Both the position numbers and the translations under genes were made by a program. From the NCBI GenBank assembly GCA_024276995.1, contig JAJRWB010000021.1, positions 34,417 through 98,416 of the forward strand: a stretch of DNA of 64,000 nucleotides, given 5' to 3'. The DNA comes from Candidatus Eiseniibacteriota bacterium (GTDB taxonomy: Bacteria; Orphanbacterota; Orphanbacteria; Orphanbacterales; Orphanbacteraceae). Shown here piece by piece: positions 27,749 to 36,944 of the stretch; the first letter of the stretch is position 1, and every line of letters starts with the position of its first letter. The notes below the pieces were generated by a model, which did not search any database, was not told where the DNA came from, and worked only from the letters and a program-made list of their open reading frames with translations.

Positions 27749-28744
27749 ATGAGTTCCATTCTCGATACGGTGCTTCTTTTCGCGCTCCCCGCTTCGGGCA
27801 AGTCGGAAGTGCGCAGGTACATCGACGGCCTTTCCCCCGACGTCTGCCGGAACGAAATGCACATCGGTCCCACGTTGCAGCTCGACGACTATCCGTATGT
27901 CCATTTCATGCACCGCATCGACGATGAGCTGCACGCCCGGGGTGTGGATTACATCTTCTACCGCGGGCCGGCCCGTCCCTTCCGGGACAATTTCGAGTGG
28001 GGAACGCTGATCCATCTTCTCAACGAAGACTACGACGATCTCGAGGCGGGCCGCACATTCGCCGTCCCGTCGGCGGCGCAGCTTCTCTTCGACCGTCTCG
28101 ACGAAGCGCGCGCGAAGGTGGGGCTTCCGCGCGCGCTCGGCGATGTACCGTACGCGGTCCGGCGGGACGTGGCGGCGGCGCTCGAGGAGGAATGCGCCGC
28201 GCACCTGGCGGAGAGGAACGAGACGAACAGCGCCGACCGCGAAGGGAAGACGGTGATCATCGAGGCGGCGCGCGGCGGGCCGAACGGCGCCGCCTTCCCG
28301 CTGACTCCCCCGCAGGGTTACGAATACTCCCTTTCAATTCTGTCGGAGAAGATTCTCGACCGTGCGGGAATCCTTTACGTATGGGTCACGCCGGAGCAGT
28401 CGCGGGGTAAGAACATCGAAAGGGGCCGGCCCGACGGCCAAGGATCGATCCTCTTCCATTCCGTCCCGATGGAAGTGATGCTCGGCGAGTACGGTTGCGA
28501 CGACATGGAGTACCTCATCGGGAAGTCGGGAAAGCCCGATACGATCCGCGTGGAGAGGATCGTGTCCGAAGGAGATCGCTACGTCACCCGGGAATGGTGG
28601 ATCCCGGTGGCCCGTTTCGACAACCGCGACGATCTCACCACCTTCGTGCGCAACGACCGCGCGGAGTGGAAGGACGACGAGATCTCCCGCCTCCACAAGG
28701 GCCTCGGCGACGCCCTCGGGACGCTCGCGCGGCTGCGCGGATGA
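27749..28744 (+). CDS. P-loop ATPase/kinase-like protein of unknown function
   Basis: 331 residues, cytoplasmic, SD GGAGG. A Walker A-like loop ALPASGKSEVRR lies at residues 12-23. An Asp-rich segment (LQLDDYPYVHFMHRIDDEL) follows at ~50, as in small nucleotide or sugar kinases. HPF-like or nuclease motifs are absent. TPEQSRGKNIERGRPDGQG near residue 213 may be a lid. It resembles uncharacterised conserved kinases of the P-loop class. It follows the OPA transporter and could phosphorylate a transported compound (inference). A strong terminator follows. Confidence 0.6.
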   Translation: MSSILDTVLLFALPASGKSEVRRYIDGLSPDVCRNEMHIGPTLQLDDYPYVHFMHRIDDELHARGVDYIFYRGPARPFRDNFEWGTLIHLLNEDYDDLEAGRTFAVPSAAQLLFDRLDEARAKVGLPRALGDVPYAVRRDVAAALEEECAAHLAERNETNSADREGKTVIIEAARGGPNGAAFPLTPPQGYEYSLSILSEKILDRAGILYVWVTPEQSRGKNIERGRPDGQGSILFHSVPMEVMLGEYGCDDMEYLIGKSGKPDTIRVERIVSEGDRYVTREWWIPVARFDNRDDLTTFVRNDRAEWKDDEISRLHKGLGDALGTLARLRG

Positions 28745-28772
28745 AAGGCGATGTCGCGCGCGGTGAATCGAC

Positions 28773-28796
28773 GCCCCGCCGCCGGCGGGGCTTTTT
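28773..28796 (+). terminator. Rho-independent terminator
   Basis: A perfect 8-bp GC stem (28773-28780 with 28784-28791, loop GCC) is followed immediately by TTTTT (28792-28796), 28 nt after the P-loop gene. Confidence 0.85.
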
Positions 28797-28887
28797 CGCT
28801 TTGCTGTAAGATCCCACCTTCTCGTCGGACCCACGGTGTAGCCGCCCCGATCGGTTCGATCCGCGGGCGCCCCTGCAAGGAGCAAGC

Positions 28888-31041
28888 GTGAAGATTCCCG
28901 AGACCGTGGCGAGGTTGTTTCGCCGAAAACGAATAGAGCCTTCCTACCCGGCGCTTCCCAATATCTCGCCCGACGGGGAGTCGAACGTTTCCGGCATCTA
29001 CGTGGTGGGTGAACTCGCCGGAACGCCTCTCGTGAAGCTCGGCCTCAACGCCGGGCACGATCTCGTGCAGAGGATCGGCCCCGCCCTTCTCAAGGAACGT
29101 GGCGGCGGCGGCGACGATGCGTACGATCTCGTGATCATCGGTGCGGGCAGCTCGGGCATCGCCGCCACGGTGGCGGCGAAGGATCTCGGCCTCAGGGTGG
29201 TCGCCCTGGAAGCGGCGGCGCTGGCGAACACCTTCGTCACCATGATGAAGGGGAAGCTCCTCTTCGCCGAACCGGAAGCGCTCGAGAAGACGTCGCGGGT
29301 CTGGTTCGAAGAGTGCCGCAAGGAGGAACTTCTCGATCGGTGGCGGGCCATGGTGCGCGACGAGAAACTCCCGATCCATGAACAGGAGAAGGTGGTCGAT
29401 ATTCGTGGCGTGAAAGGCGCGTTCACCGTGGTGAGCGACGCGGCGGAGTACAAGGCGAAGCGCGTCGTTCTCTGCATGGGCAAGGCGGGAAACCCGCGCC
29501 GCCTCGGCGTGCCGGGGGAGAAGGAAAACGCAGGGAAGATCCACCACAACCTTCTCGACGCAGACGATTTTCATGGGAAGAAGATCGTCATCGTCGGCGC
29601 GGGCGACGTGGCGTGCGAGGCGGCCGTCGCCCTCGCGTCGGACTCGACGAACGACGTAGTTCTTTCCGCCGTCGATCCGGAATTCACCTATCCGAAGAAG
29701 CGAAACATCGATGCCGTTCGGGAGCTTGAATCGGAGGGGAAGCTCGAAATACTCCTCTCTTCGAGTGTGAAGAAAGTCGGCGCCGGCGATCTCGAAATCG
29801 AGCTGGGAGACGGCTCGCGTGTGACACGCCCGTATGACGCCCTCTTCGAGATGATCGGCGCCGAGCTTCCCCTCGGCTTCTTCAGGAAGGTGGGGATCCG
29901 ACTTCAAAACGCCTGGACTCCCGGTCGGTGGGTCGCCCTCGCCGCCACGTTCCTTTTCGTCTACTCGCTCTATGCGCTCAAGAGCTACGGAAAGGGTGCC
30001 GTGTCGTGGCCCTTCGATCATCTGATCACCCCGGAGACGTACGATGCCGCGCTTTACGGGCTGTTCCGTTTCTTCTTCGCTCCCTTTCGGTCGTTCCTGA
30101 GTCCCGAGGCGTTCCGCGACATCGCCGGTGACCACGGCTACCAGCAGGGATTCCTCTACAGCGGCCTCTATACGCTCGTCATGGTGGTGTTCGGCTTCCA
30201 GGCGCTCGTGAGGTGGGGGAGGAAGGCGAAGAACCGGAAGTACCAGACATGGCGCTACGCCAGCCTGATCTCGTTCCAGGTCGCTTTCTTCATCATTGTG
30301 AATCTCGTGGCGGTTCAGGCGCTCAGCGTGAAGTACGCTTGGCGCGCGTGGGGCCTCTACCAGCCGTTTCCCCTCTTCTTCAACACGTTCTTCTGGTGGT
30401 ATCCGGACGATCCCGCCTGGGTGATGTGGCTGTTCATCGGCGCGGGGCTCGCCGGCACCTTCGTGGCGATCCCGTTGCTCGCGCGAAATCATGGAAAACG
30501 GTTCTGCACGTGGATCTGCGGATGCGGCGGTCTCGCCGAGACGCTGGGCGACCGGTGGCGCCACCTCTCGCCGAAGGGAGAGCGATCGAGATTGTGGGAG
30601 TTCCAGGGCGCGGTGGTGCTTCTCGCGTCGTTCATGGTCGGTATCGTGGTGGTGGGGATCTATCGTACCGACGGGAACAACGCCTGGTGGAAGGCGTACA
30701 GCTACCTCGTCGATTTCTGGCTCGTCGCGGTCATCCCGGTCGCCCTTTACCCGTTCTTCGGCGGAAAGGTCTGGTGCCGCTACTGGTGCCCGCTCGCCGC
30801 ATACAACGGTCTCTTGGCGAAGTGGTACGGCCGCCTCAAGATCGTTTCCAACAGCAAGTGCATCAGCTGCACCCAGTGCTCGCTCTACTGCCAGGTCGGC
30901 GTCGACGTGATGGCCTTCGCGAAGAACGAGGCGGCGTTCGATAACACCAACTCGAACTGCATCCAGTGCGGCATCTGCATCGATGTCTGCCCGATGGATG
31001 TCCTCTCGTTCACCACGGAGAAGAAGGAAGAGTCGGCGTAG
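28888..31041 (+). CDS. Flavin/NAD(P) oxidoreductase fused to NapH-like 4Fe-4S membrane protein
   Basis: 717 residues from GTG 28888 (SD AAGGAG). Residues ~80-330 form a thioredoxin-reductase-like flavoprotein with two dinucleotide folds: LVIIGAGSSGIAA (~81) and KIVIVGAGDVACEAAV (~231). A membrane domain of about six helices follows. It holds CTWICGCGG (~540) and WCRYWCPLAAYNGLL, as in the NapH/NosR/CcoG polyferredoxin family. Two 4Fe-4S motifs close the protein: CISCTQCSLYC (~658) and CIQCGICIDVCP (~691). The likely role is to pass electrons from NAD(P)H via FAD to iron-sulfur clusters at the membrane. The partner is unknown. TAG stop. Confidence 0.82.
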   Translation: MKIPETVARLFRRKRIEPSYPALPNISPDGESNVSGIYVVGELAGTPLVKLGLNAGHDLVQRIGPALLKERGGGGDDAYDLVIIGAGSSGIAATVAAKDLGLRVVALEAAALANTFVTMMKGKLLFAEPEALEKTSRVWFEECRKEELLDRWRAMVRDEKLPIHEQEKVVDIRGVKGAFTVVSDAAEYKAKRVVLCMGKAGNPRRLGVPGEKENAGKIHHNLLDADDFHGKKIVIVGAGDVACEAAVALASDSTNDVVLSAVDPEFTYPKKRNIDAVRELESEGKLEILLSSSVKKVGAGDLEIELGDGSRVTRPYDALFEMIGAELPLGFFRKVGIRLQNAWTPGRWVALAATFLFVYSLYALKSYGKGAVSWPFDHLITPETYDAALYGLFRFFFAPFRSFLSPEAFRDIAGDHGYQQGFLYSGLYTLVMVVFGFQALVRWGRKAKNRKYQTWRYASLISFQVAFFIIVNLVAVQALSVKYAWRAWGLYQPFPLFFNTFFWWYPDDPAWVMWLFIGAGLAGTFVAIPLLARNHGKRFCTWICGCGGLAETLGDRWRHLSPKGERSRLWEFQGAVVLLASFMVGIVVVGIYRTDGNNAWWKAYSYLVDFWLVAVIPVALYPFFGGKVWCRYWCPLAAYNGLLAKWYGRLKIVSNSKCISCTQCSLYCQVGVDVMAFAKNEAAFDNTNSNCIQCGICIDVCPMDVLSFTTEKKEESA

Positions 31042-31072
31042 CGCCCGCGCCGGTTTGACCGGTCGCGGCCGT

Positions 31073-33310
31073 TCAACGCGCTCCGGCGTCGGCGCCTGCC
31101 GGACGGAAGGCGGCGCGCACCCTATTCGCCAGCTTCCTCCCCTCGGCGTAATCGGGGAATCGGCGGACCAGCTCGTCGCTTTGCGCCAGCGCCTCCTCGC
31201 CCCTGCCGAGCGCGGCGAGGATGTTCACTAAGTTGTAACGGGCGCCCCTGTAATCGGGATCGATTTCGACGGCCCTCGCGTAGGCGGAAGCCGCGTCGGC
31301 GAGACGGTTCGCCCCCTGGTGGAGAGAGCCGATATTGTTCCACGCCTTCGCGTAGTCGGGGTCGATGGCGAGAACGTCTTCGTAGGCCCGGAGTGCGGCG
31401 TCGGCGTCGCCCTGCTGTTGGAGCGCGGTGGCGAGGTTGTAGCGCGCCATCACGTACCGGGGCGCCGAGCGGATCGCCTCGCGGAAGGCGGCGACCGCTT
31501 CGGAAAGACTATCACTCCCCGCGAGATCAAGGCCGCGGTTGAGGGCCTCGACCGCCTCCTCCGGCGTATCCGTTCCTTCGCTCCGATCGTCCCCGGCGTT
31601 AACGCTCTCTTCCATTTCCTCGCTCCGAAGAGCCCGGAGGTCCTCGCGCGCTTCCTCGAAGCCCGGCTCCAGGAGAAGGGTGTTTTCGAAAGCCGCGATC
31701 GCCTCCGCGCGCCGTCCGGCCATCCGGTAGACCACGCCGAGGTTGTAGCGGGGCCGGTACGATGACGGGTCGATTCTCGCCGCCGAACGGAGTTCGTCGA
31801 TCGCTTCATCGAGCCGCCCATCCGATGCGAGTGCGATGCCGAGGTTCGTCCGCGCCTCCGCGTAGCCCGGGTCGAAACGCACCGCCAAGCGGTATTCCAC
31901 GAGCGCCTCACCCGTCTTCCCTTCACGGAAGAGGGCGATGCCGAGGTTGTTACGGGGCCTTGCCTTTTCCGGACTCTTCGAGACGGTATCCCGCCAGAGT
32001 GTTTCGTCCGACTTCCACACTTCGTTTCTCGAGTGTGCGGCCGCTGCGAGAGGAACGACGATCAGCGCCGTCGCCAACGCCGCCGTGGCGCGGCCTCGTG
32101 TCGCGGTGGGCGAGGGAAGGAGGGTGAAGAGGAGCGCGCCGAGGGCGATCGCCCCGCCGGCGAGGGGGAGGTAGAGGCGATGCTCGAAGATGACGTCCCG
32201 GATCGGAAAGAAGCTCGACTCCACGGAAAGGGCGAGATAGAAGAAGAGGATGCCGAAGGAAACGAACAGGAGAATTCCCTCCGATTTCCGTGCACGTTCT
32301 TTGGCGGCGACGAGGAGCGCTGAGACGAGGATCACCCCGTGGAGAAGCATGGAACGGAGCACCGCCCCGGAAAGGAGTGAACGGGCCAAGGGATAGTCGT
32401 AGTCGAGGTTCTGCCCGGTGGGGAGGAAGATCAGCCGAAGGTAGGTGACGATCACGCGCATCTCGGTGGCGAAGTAGATCCCTCTCGGTATGGCGGCGGT
32501 TTCCCGCGCCGCGCCGGCGAGCCCTTCGGCGAGGCCGTCCCCGCCGCGGAAGAGGAGGGAGAGGGGCACCACCGGCAGCAGGAGGAGGAAGGGGACGATC
32601 CGTCGGGCGCGGCGGGCATTGAAAATCGGTCCCGGGAAGGCGAATACGTCGCAAAGCGCGATGGCGAGCGGCAGGGTGAAGGCGGTCTCCTTCGTTCCCA
32701 TGGCGAGGAGCGCGGCGGTGAAGGCACCCGAAAGAAGGAGTGCCCGGGCGCGGCGGCTCGTTTTCCGGTCGCGATGCGCCTGGAGGTAGAGCATCATCGA
32801 CAGAAGATAGAAGAGCGCCGCCAGCGAAGCGAAGCGCTGGACGATGTATGTCACCGCCTCGGTCTGCAGTGGGTGACAGGCGAAGAGGAGGGCGGCGAAA
32901 AGGGCGGCGAACCGGCGGCGCGACCGGTCGCTCGCAGCGCACCGACCGCCGAAGAGGAGGAGCGCCAGGCAGTAGACGAGGAGCGACGCGGCGAGGTGAA
33001 TCAGCACATTCACCAGGTGATAGCCGCGCACGTCCTCCGTGCCGATGGCGTAGTTCAGTGCGAACGAGGCGTACCCGACGTGCCGCGTCGGCGAGAGCGC
33101 GCCGGGCGGCAGGAGATGCGACAAGTCGTGAATCGCGCTGTTCTCCACGATGTTCTGGATGTCGTCGAACACGAAGGGCGCCGTGAAGGTGTTCGAGTAG
33201 ACGGCGATCACGGCGAGGACGACGAGAAGCACCGCGGTCGTGTGGAAGGGGAGCGCGCTCTTTCCCGGGGTGGTCTTCCCCTTCCCGGAACTCCCGGTGT
33301 TTTTCGCCAT
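31073..33310 (-). CDS. TMTC-like membrane glycosyltransferase with long TPR tail (second copy)
   Basis: 745 residues from ATG 33310 (SD GGGAGC); the frame extends further upstream, but without coding character. The first ~430 residues are multi-spanning, with FVFDDIQNIVENSAI after the first helix and CHPLQTEAVTYIVQRFASLA, the family signature. Eight or more TPRs run from about residue 440 to the end, in two blocks separated by an acidic linker. It is homologous to the gene at 6046-7767 but has a longer TPR domain. It is convergent with the flavin/4Fe-4S gene (31 nt apart). It probably transfers sugar to an envelope protein or polymer. Confidence 0.8.
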   Translation of the reverse strand: MAKNTGSSGKGKTTPGKSALPFHTTAVLLVVLAVIAVYSNTFTAPFVFDDIQNIVENSAIHDLSHLLPPGALSPTRHVGYASFALNYAIGTEDVRGYHLVNVLIHLAASLLVYCLALLLFGGRCAASDRSRRRFAALFAALLFACHPLQTEAVTYIVQRFASLAALFYLLSMMLYLQAHRDRKTSRRARALLLSGAFTAALLAMGTKETAFTLPLAIALCDVFAFPGPIFNARRARRIVPFLLLLPVVPLSLLFRGGDGLAEGLAGAARETAAIPRGIYFATEMRVIVTYLRLIFLPTGQNLDYDYPLARSLLSGAVLRSMLLHGVILVSALLVAAKERARKSEGILLFVSFGILFFYLALSVESSFFPIRDVIFEHRLYLPLAGGAIALGALLFTLLPSPTATRGRATAALATALIVVPLAAAAHSRNEVWKSDETLWRDTVSKSPEKARPRNNLGIALFREGKTGEALVEYRLAVRFDPGYAEARTNLGIALASDGRLDEAIDELRSAARIDPSSYRPRYNLGVVYRMAGRRAEAIAAFENTLLLEPGFEEAREDLRALRSEEMEESVNAGDDRSEGTDTPEEAVEALNRGLDLAGSDSLSEAVAAFREAIRSAPRYVMARYNLATALQQQGDADAALRAYEDVLAIDPDYAKAWNNIGSLHQGANRLADAASAYARAVEIDPDYRGARYNLVNILAALGRGEEALAQSDELVRRFPDYAEGRKLANRVRAAFRPAGADAGAR

Positions 33311-33619
33311 GCTCCCGTTTCTCCCCTTCGACCGACGGTGGACGTCGCCTCGTCTCCGGGCGAGTCTATGCTCCGCGGGCGTCTTTCGCAAGAACGGCGG
33401 CATCGAACCTATCGGTTGTGGGCACCGGCGTGGCCGGGGGCATTCCGCACCAGACATCACCGCGAGCCCGGCACGGTTTTCTGAAGAGTTTTTGAACGGT
33501 GGAGGTGCGCACGACGGTTCCCGCATCGACTGTTTGTGCTACTATGAATCGAGTTGCGGAATCGACTGTTCCAGGCGGACGATCGCCGCGACGCAGCGGA
33601 GGAGATAAGAGGAGATAAA
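33311..33619. other. Divergent intergenic region (309 nt)
   Basis: No gene is seen. GTTTGTGCTAC at 33532-33542 provides an extended -10 (TACTAT at 33540-33545) facing right, about 75 nt before the TlpA-type gene. The same 11-mer sits in the -10 region at 35714-35724. Confidence 0.4.
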
Positions 33620-35598
33620 ATGAAACGTCTTGATCTTTCAAGCCTCCTTCTCCTGTCGATCCTGTTTCTCGATTGCTCGTCTCCGTGGGAGCGAGTTCCC
33701 TTTTCGGTTGTCCCGGATCATCCGAGCGTTGGGGAGAGGGTGACCATTCGATACATTCCCCGGCTGTCGGGGCCTTCCCTGGCCGCCGCCGGACGGGTGA
33801 GCCTTCGTTTCACGCTGCTGGACAAGGAGGGGGCGCCGTTTTCCGACGCCTTGCCGATGAACCGGAAGGGGGATGGGTGGGAGATTTCCTTTCTGCCCGC
33901 AAGCCCCACCCGGGCGGAGCCGGTTCTCCTGGTTTGTGCGTTTATCGACGGGGACGATCCGGAGCGGGAGGACAACAACCGGGACGAGTCGTGGATCGCT
34001 CCCTTTTTCCAGGACGGAAGGCCGGTCGAGGGCGCTTCCTATCAGGAGTATCGAGCCGGATAGGCGAGGAACGGCTCTGCGGTCCTTTCGATTCCTTTTC
34101 CGGGAAGGAGGCGGCTCTCCGATGCCTCGAAAAGGAACTCGGTCTCTATCCTGGAGATCTCGCGGCGAGGATCGCCCGGTGGGAGTATCGCTTTATCGAA
34201 GCGGGGGGCGATTCGTCCGTCGCCGATTCGCTTCGGCTGACGGCTCTCCAGGTGGGGAAGCCGTATTTCGACGGGATGAAAGGATGGGAGGATGTTCCTC
34301 CGGGAATCACGAATCTCCTTTCGCTCTACGCGATGCTCGGCGAAAAAGACACGGCGGACTCTCTCGCTTCTATTCTCTTGCAGCGGTTTCCCGAGGATCC
34401 GCGCGTGATCGAGTACGAATATAGTACCGTCGGCAGTCGTCGTAGGAGTGCTGCGTGCGCCGCGAACCTGGTGACCTTCCTCGAAAGGTATCCGAATACC
34501 GATCGCGCGCCGGCTGCGCGGGGAAAACTTCTGGCACTCTATTCGAGGGAGTTGGACGACACGGAAAAGGCGCGCGCCCGTGTTCGAAGCTCCTTGCCGA
34601 TCGACACGGAAGATCTCTTCGCCTACGCCTGCCGCCTGATGGAAGAAGAAGGCGAACCGGGGGAGGCGGAAGCGATTCTGCGACGGTGCATGGCCGAGCT
34701 GGAAGACGATGGTGATTCCCGCCCGGGTCGATTCTCCCCATATGAATGGATGAAGCGGAAGGAAGAGGAAGGCGCGTCTTGCCGGCGTCGGCTCGCTTCT
34801 CTTTTCGGCCGTCGCGGCGAGACGGAGGAAGCGGCGGCTCTTCTCGAGGGTATCGTGGCGGAGACGCCCGACCAGATCGACGGCGCTCTCTTGTTCAACC
34901 TCGCGCTCTACCAGTCGAAAACCGGCCGCGAGAAGGATGCCTTTGCGACGTTCGATCGTCTTCTCAGGACCGAGGACCCGCCCGAGGGGGTGGTGGAGGA
35001 GGGTCGAGCGCTCTTCGCGAAGGTTCGCGGCGACTCGACCGGCTTCGGTCGCTACCTGGCGGGGGCACTCGCCGAAAGACGAAGGAAAAGGATCGAAGAG
35101 CTTGCGTCGTCCGCGCTCTGCTGGCCCGTACCCGATATCGCGGTGACCGATTCCTCGGGCGATACGCTCCGCCTTTCCGATCTGGCGGGAAAGGTTGTGC
35201 TCATCGACTTCTGGGCGACTTGGTGCGGCCCATGCCGGCGCGCCCTTCCCCTCGTCGAAGAGATTCATCGCGAATATGGGGGGGAGAAGGGGGTCGTCGT
35301 CGTGCCGGTCAATACGTGGGAGCGGCCGGGAGGAGAAGAGCGTCGCCGACTGGTCAACGGACGGTGGGAGGAATTCGGTTTTACCATGCCTGTCTATTTC
35401 GACTCGGATCCCGGGGATCATTATTCGGCCGCGGCGGATCGGCTCGGAGTAACCGCGATCCCGGCGACTTTCTTGATCGGCCGCGATGGGAAGCTCCTCT
35501 TCAAGAGGAGAGGCTTCGGCGGCGAACGAAGCGCGGAAGAGCTTCGTCTCATGATCGAGTTCGCCCTCGGCCGAGAATCGGGGGGGGCACACCTCTGA
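33620..35598 (+). pseudogene. TlpA-type thioredoxin lipoprotein, frameshifted
   Basis: Two frames together make one protein. From ATG 33620 (SD GGAG) a lipoprotein signal (LSILFLDC) and a beta-rich domain run to a TAG at 34061-34063. The adjacent frame then carries on from about 34060 (GEERLCGPFDSFSGKE) to TGA 35598. The second part has a helical-repeat region and a TlpA/redoxin domain near the end (LIDFWATWCGPCRRALPLVEE, CXXC intact; then GVTAIPATFLIGRDGK). No good start codon lies near the beginning of the second frame and no slippery heptamer is seen, so a 1-nt indel (real mutation or sequencing error) is the simplest explanation. If intact it would be a periplasmic thiol:disulfide protein of about 660 residues. 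Confidence 0.7.
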
Positions 35599-35698
35599 GC
35601 CGTTCGGGGGAAAGGGAACTGGAATCCAATCCGAACGGATTCAGCGGGTTATGCCCGTGAGAAAACCGCGCAAAAGAGGGTAAATCCGGGAAAAACGG

Positions 35699-35727
35699 TT
35701 GAAAGCGATGTCCGTTTGTGCTACCCT
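35699..35727 (+). promoter_or_regulatory. Promoter of the two-module secreted protein
   Basis: TTGAAA (35699-35704), a 17-nt spacer ending in TTTGTGC, and TACCCT (35722-35727). It shares the 11-mer GTTTGTGCTAC with the region upstream of the TlpA-type gene. Confidence 0.45.
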
Positions 35728-35834
35728 GGAGCGGTCGAAGTAGCGGAAAGCAGCAAGTGGCAGACAATGTCGTCCCACCAGGCTGATCAGACTCATTCTA
35801 CAATAATTCAGATTCCCGGTTCGGAGGAGCACTC

Positions 35835-36830
35835 ATGAAAAAAGTTGTTACGATCCTCTCCCGTCGGACAGCTCCGGCTCTTCTCTCTCTTCTCGCGGGT
35901 CTTTTCGTCGTGGTCCCCGCGTTCGGGCAGATCACCATGTGGAGCGAGGATTTCAGCGACGTGAGCGACTGGAGCACCTTCCAGACGACGATCACGTCGG
36001 ACGGCGCCGTGGGTACGATCACCACCGACGCGAACAACTGGGGGAAGGCGGAGCCGATCGCGTGGACCGAAGCGGAGTTCGGTTGCGGTCTCCATTCCGA
36101 TGAACTCACCGTAGTGGCCACGAATGTTTACGGTCGCCTCCAGGTGAACATCATGGAGGAAGTGCCTCCCTACACCGAGATCAACCTGATCACCACCCAG
36201 ACGTCCGGGACGTTCACCGCCGACGTGAGCGCCATCACCGGCTGGGTCGGCCTCAAATCGTTCAAGATCGTCTGCTGGGTCGACTGGCAGGCTCCTGCGA
36301 GTGTCAGTCTCGACGAGATCTCCCTCGTCAACACGGGCGGCTGGGCCGATGACTTCGATCCGGCCGATCCGTCCTGGCGCGATGACAACACCAACCCGGG
36401 CTTCAACGCGGTGTTCACCGACATCGCCGGTCCGTACGCCAGGGTGCAGGAAGTGCCGAACGTCGCCTGGGGGAAGGTGCTCTCGCCGGTGCTCACCATC
36501 GACGTGGACGCCGCGCCGACGCTCACCGCCGTGGTGCAGTCCGACGCGACCCTCTCGAACTTCGTCTTCGGTATCCAGGAGGAAGAAGGCGCCTACCAGT
36601 ATTTTGAACTCGGCCGCGGATACGACGCCGGCGTGTTCGTCTACGATTATAAGGCGATCACCGGGTGGAGCGGGACGCACACCTTCTCGATCATGCTCGG
36701 AGTGGAGTCGGGCGATGTCGACGGCTGGGTCGTTTTCGACTCGGTGAAGCTCGATTGTTCGGATGCGCCACCGCCGCCGACGGCCACCGAGAACACCAGC
36801 TGGGGGAGCGTTAAGAGCCTTTTCAGGTAG
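35835..36830 (+). CDS. Secreted protein with two beta-sandwich modules and a conserved C-terminal tail
   Basis: 331 residues, SD GGAGGAG, Sec signal peptide at ~1-31 (FVVVPAFG). Two consecutive modules of about 140 residues have similar layout (WSEDFSDVSDWSTFQ...ITGWVGLKSFKIVCWVDW and WADDFDPADPSWRDDN...ITGWSGTHTFSIMLGVES). They look like carbohydrate-binding or laminin-G-type sandwiches. The protein ends in a short Thr/Pro linker and TSWGSVKSLFR. It lies 114 nt before a large putative secreted glycosidase and may be its binding partner. No family was recognised. Confidence 0.7.
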   Translation: MKKVVTILSRRTAPALLSLLAGLFVVVPAFGQITMWSEDFSDVSDWSTFQTTITSDGAVGTITTDANNWGKAEPIAWTEAEFGCGLHSDELTVVATNVYGRLQVNIMEEVPPYTEINLITTQTSGTFTADVSAITGWVGLKSFKIVCWVDWQAPASVSLDEISLVNTGGWADDFDPADPSWRDDNTNPGFNAVFTDIAGPYARVQEVPNVAWGKVLSPVLTIDVDAAPTLTAVVQSDATLSNFVFGIQEEEGAYQYFELGRGYDAGVFVYDYKAITGWSGTHTFSIMLGVESGDVDGWVVFDSVKLDCSDAPPPPTATENTSWGSVKSLFR

Positions 36831-36857
36831 ACAGGCTGGAAAAATACAGTATTCTTG

Positions 36858-36888
36858 CGCCAATAGCCTCGAAAAGGGGCTTTTGGCG
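36858..36888 (+). terminator. Hairpin between the two secreted-protein genes
   Basis: CGCCAA-T-AGCC (36858-36868) pairs with GGCT-T-TTGGCG (36878-36888), one mismatch, with a U-rich distal arm. It is a probable attenuating terminator between the two genes. Confidence 0.4.
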
Positions 36889-36944
36889 TATATCGAAAGC
36901 TGCCCGACAAGAGAGAAGGAGATTCCGCCCGGAGGAGGAAAAAA

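Noticed and set aside
34056-34063. Programmed ribosomal frameshift in the TlpA-type gene
   Set aside because: No slippery heptamer and no obvious downstream pseudoknot at the junction.
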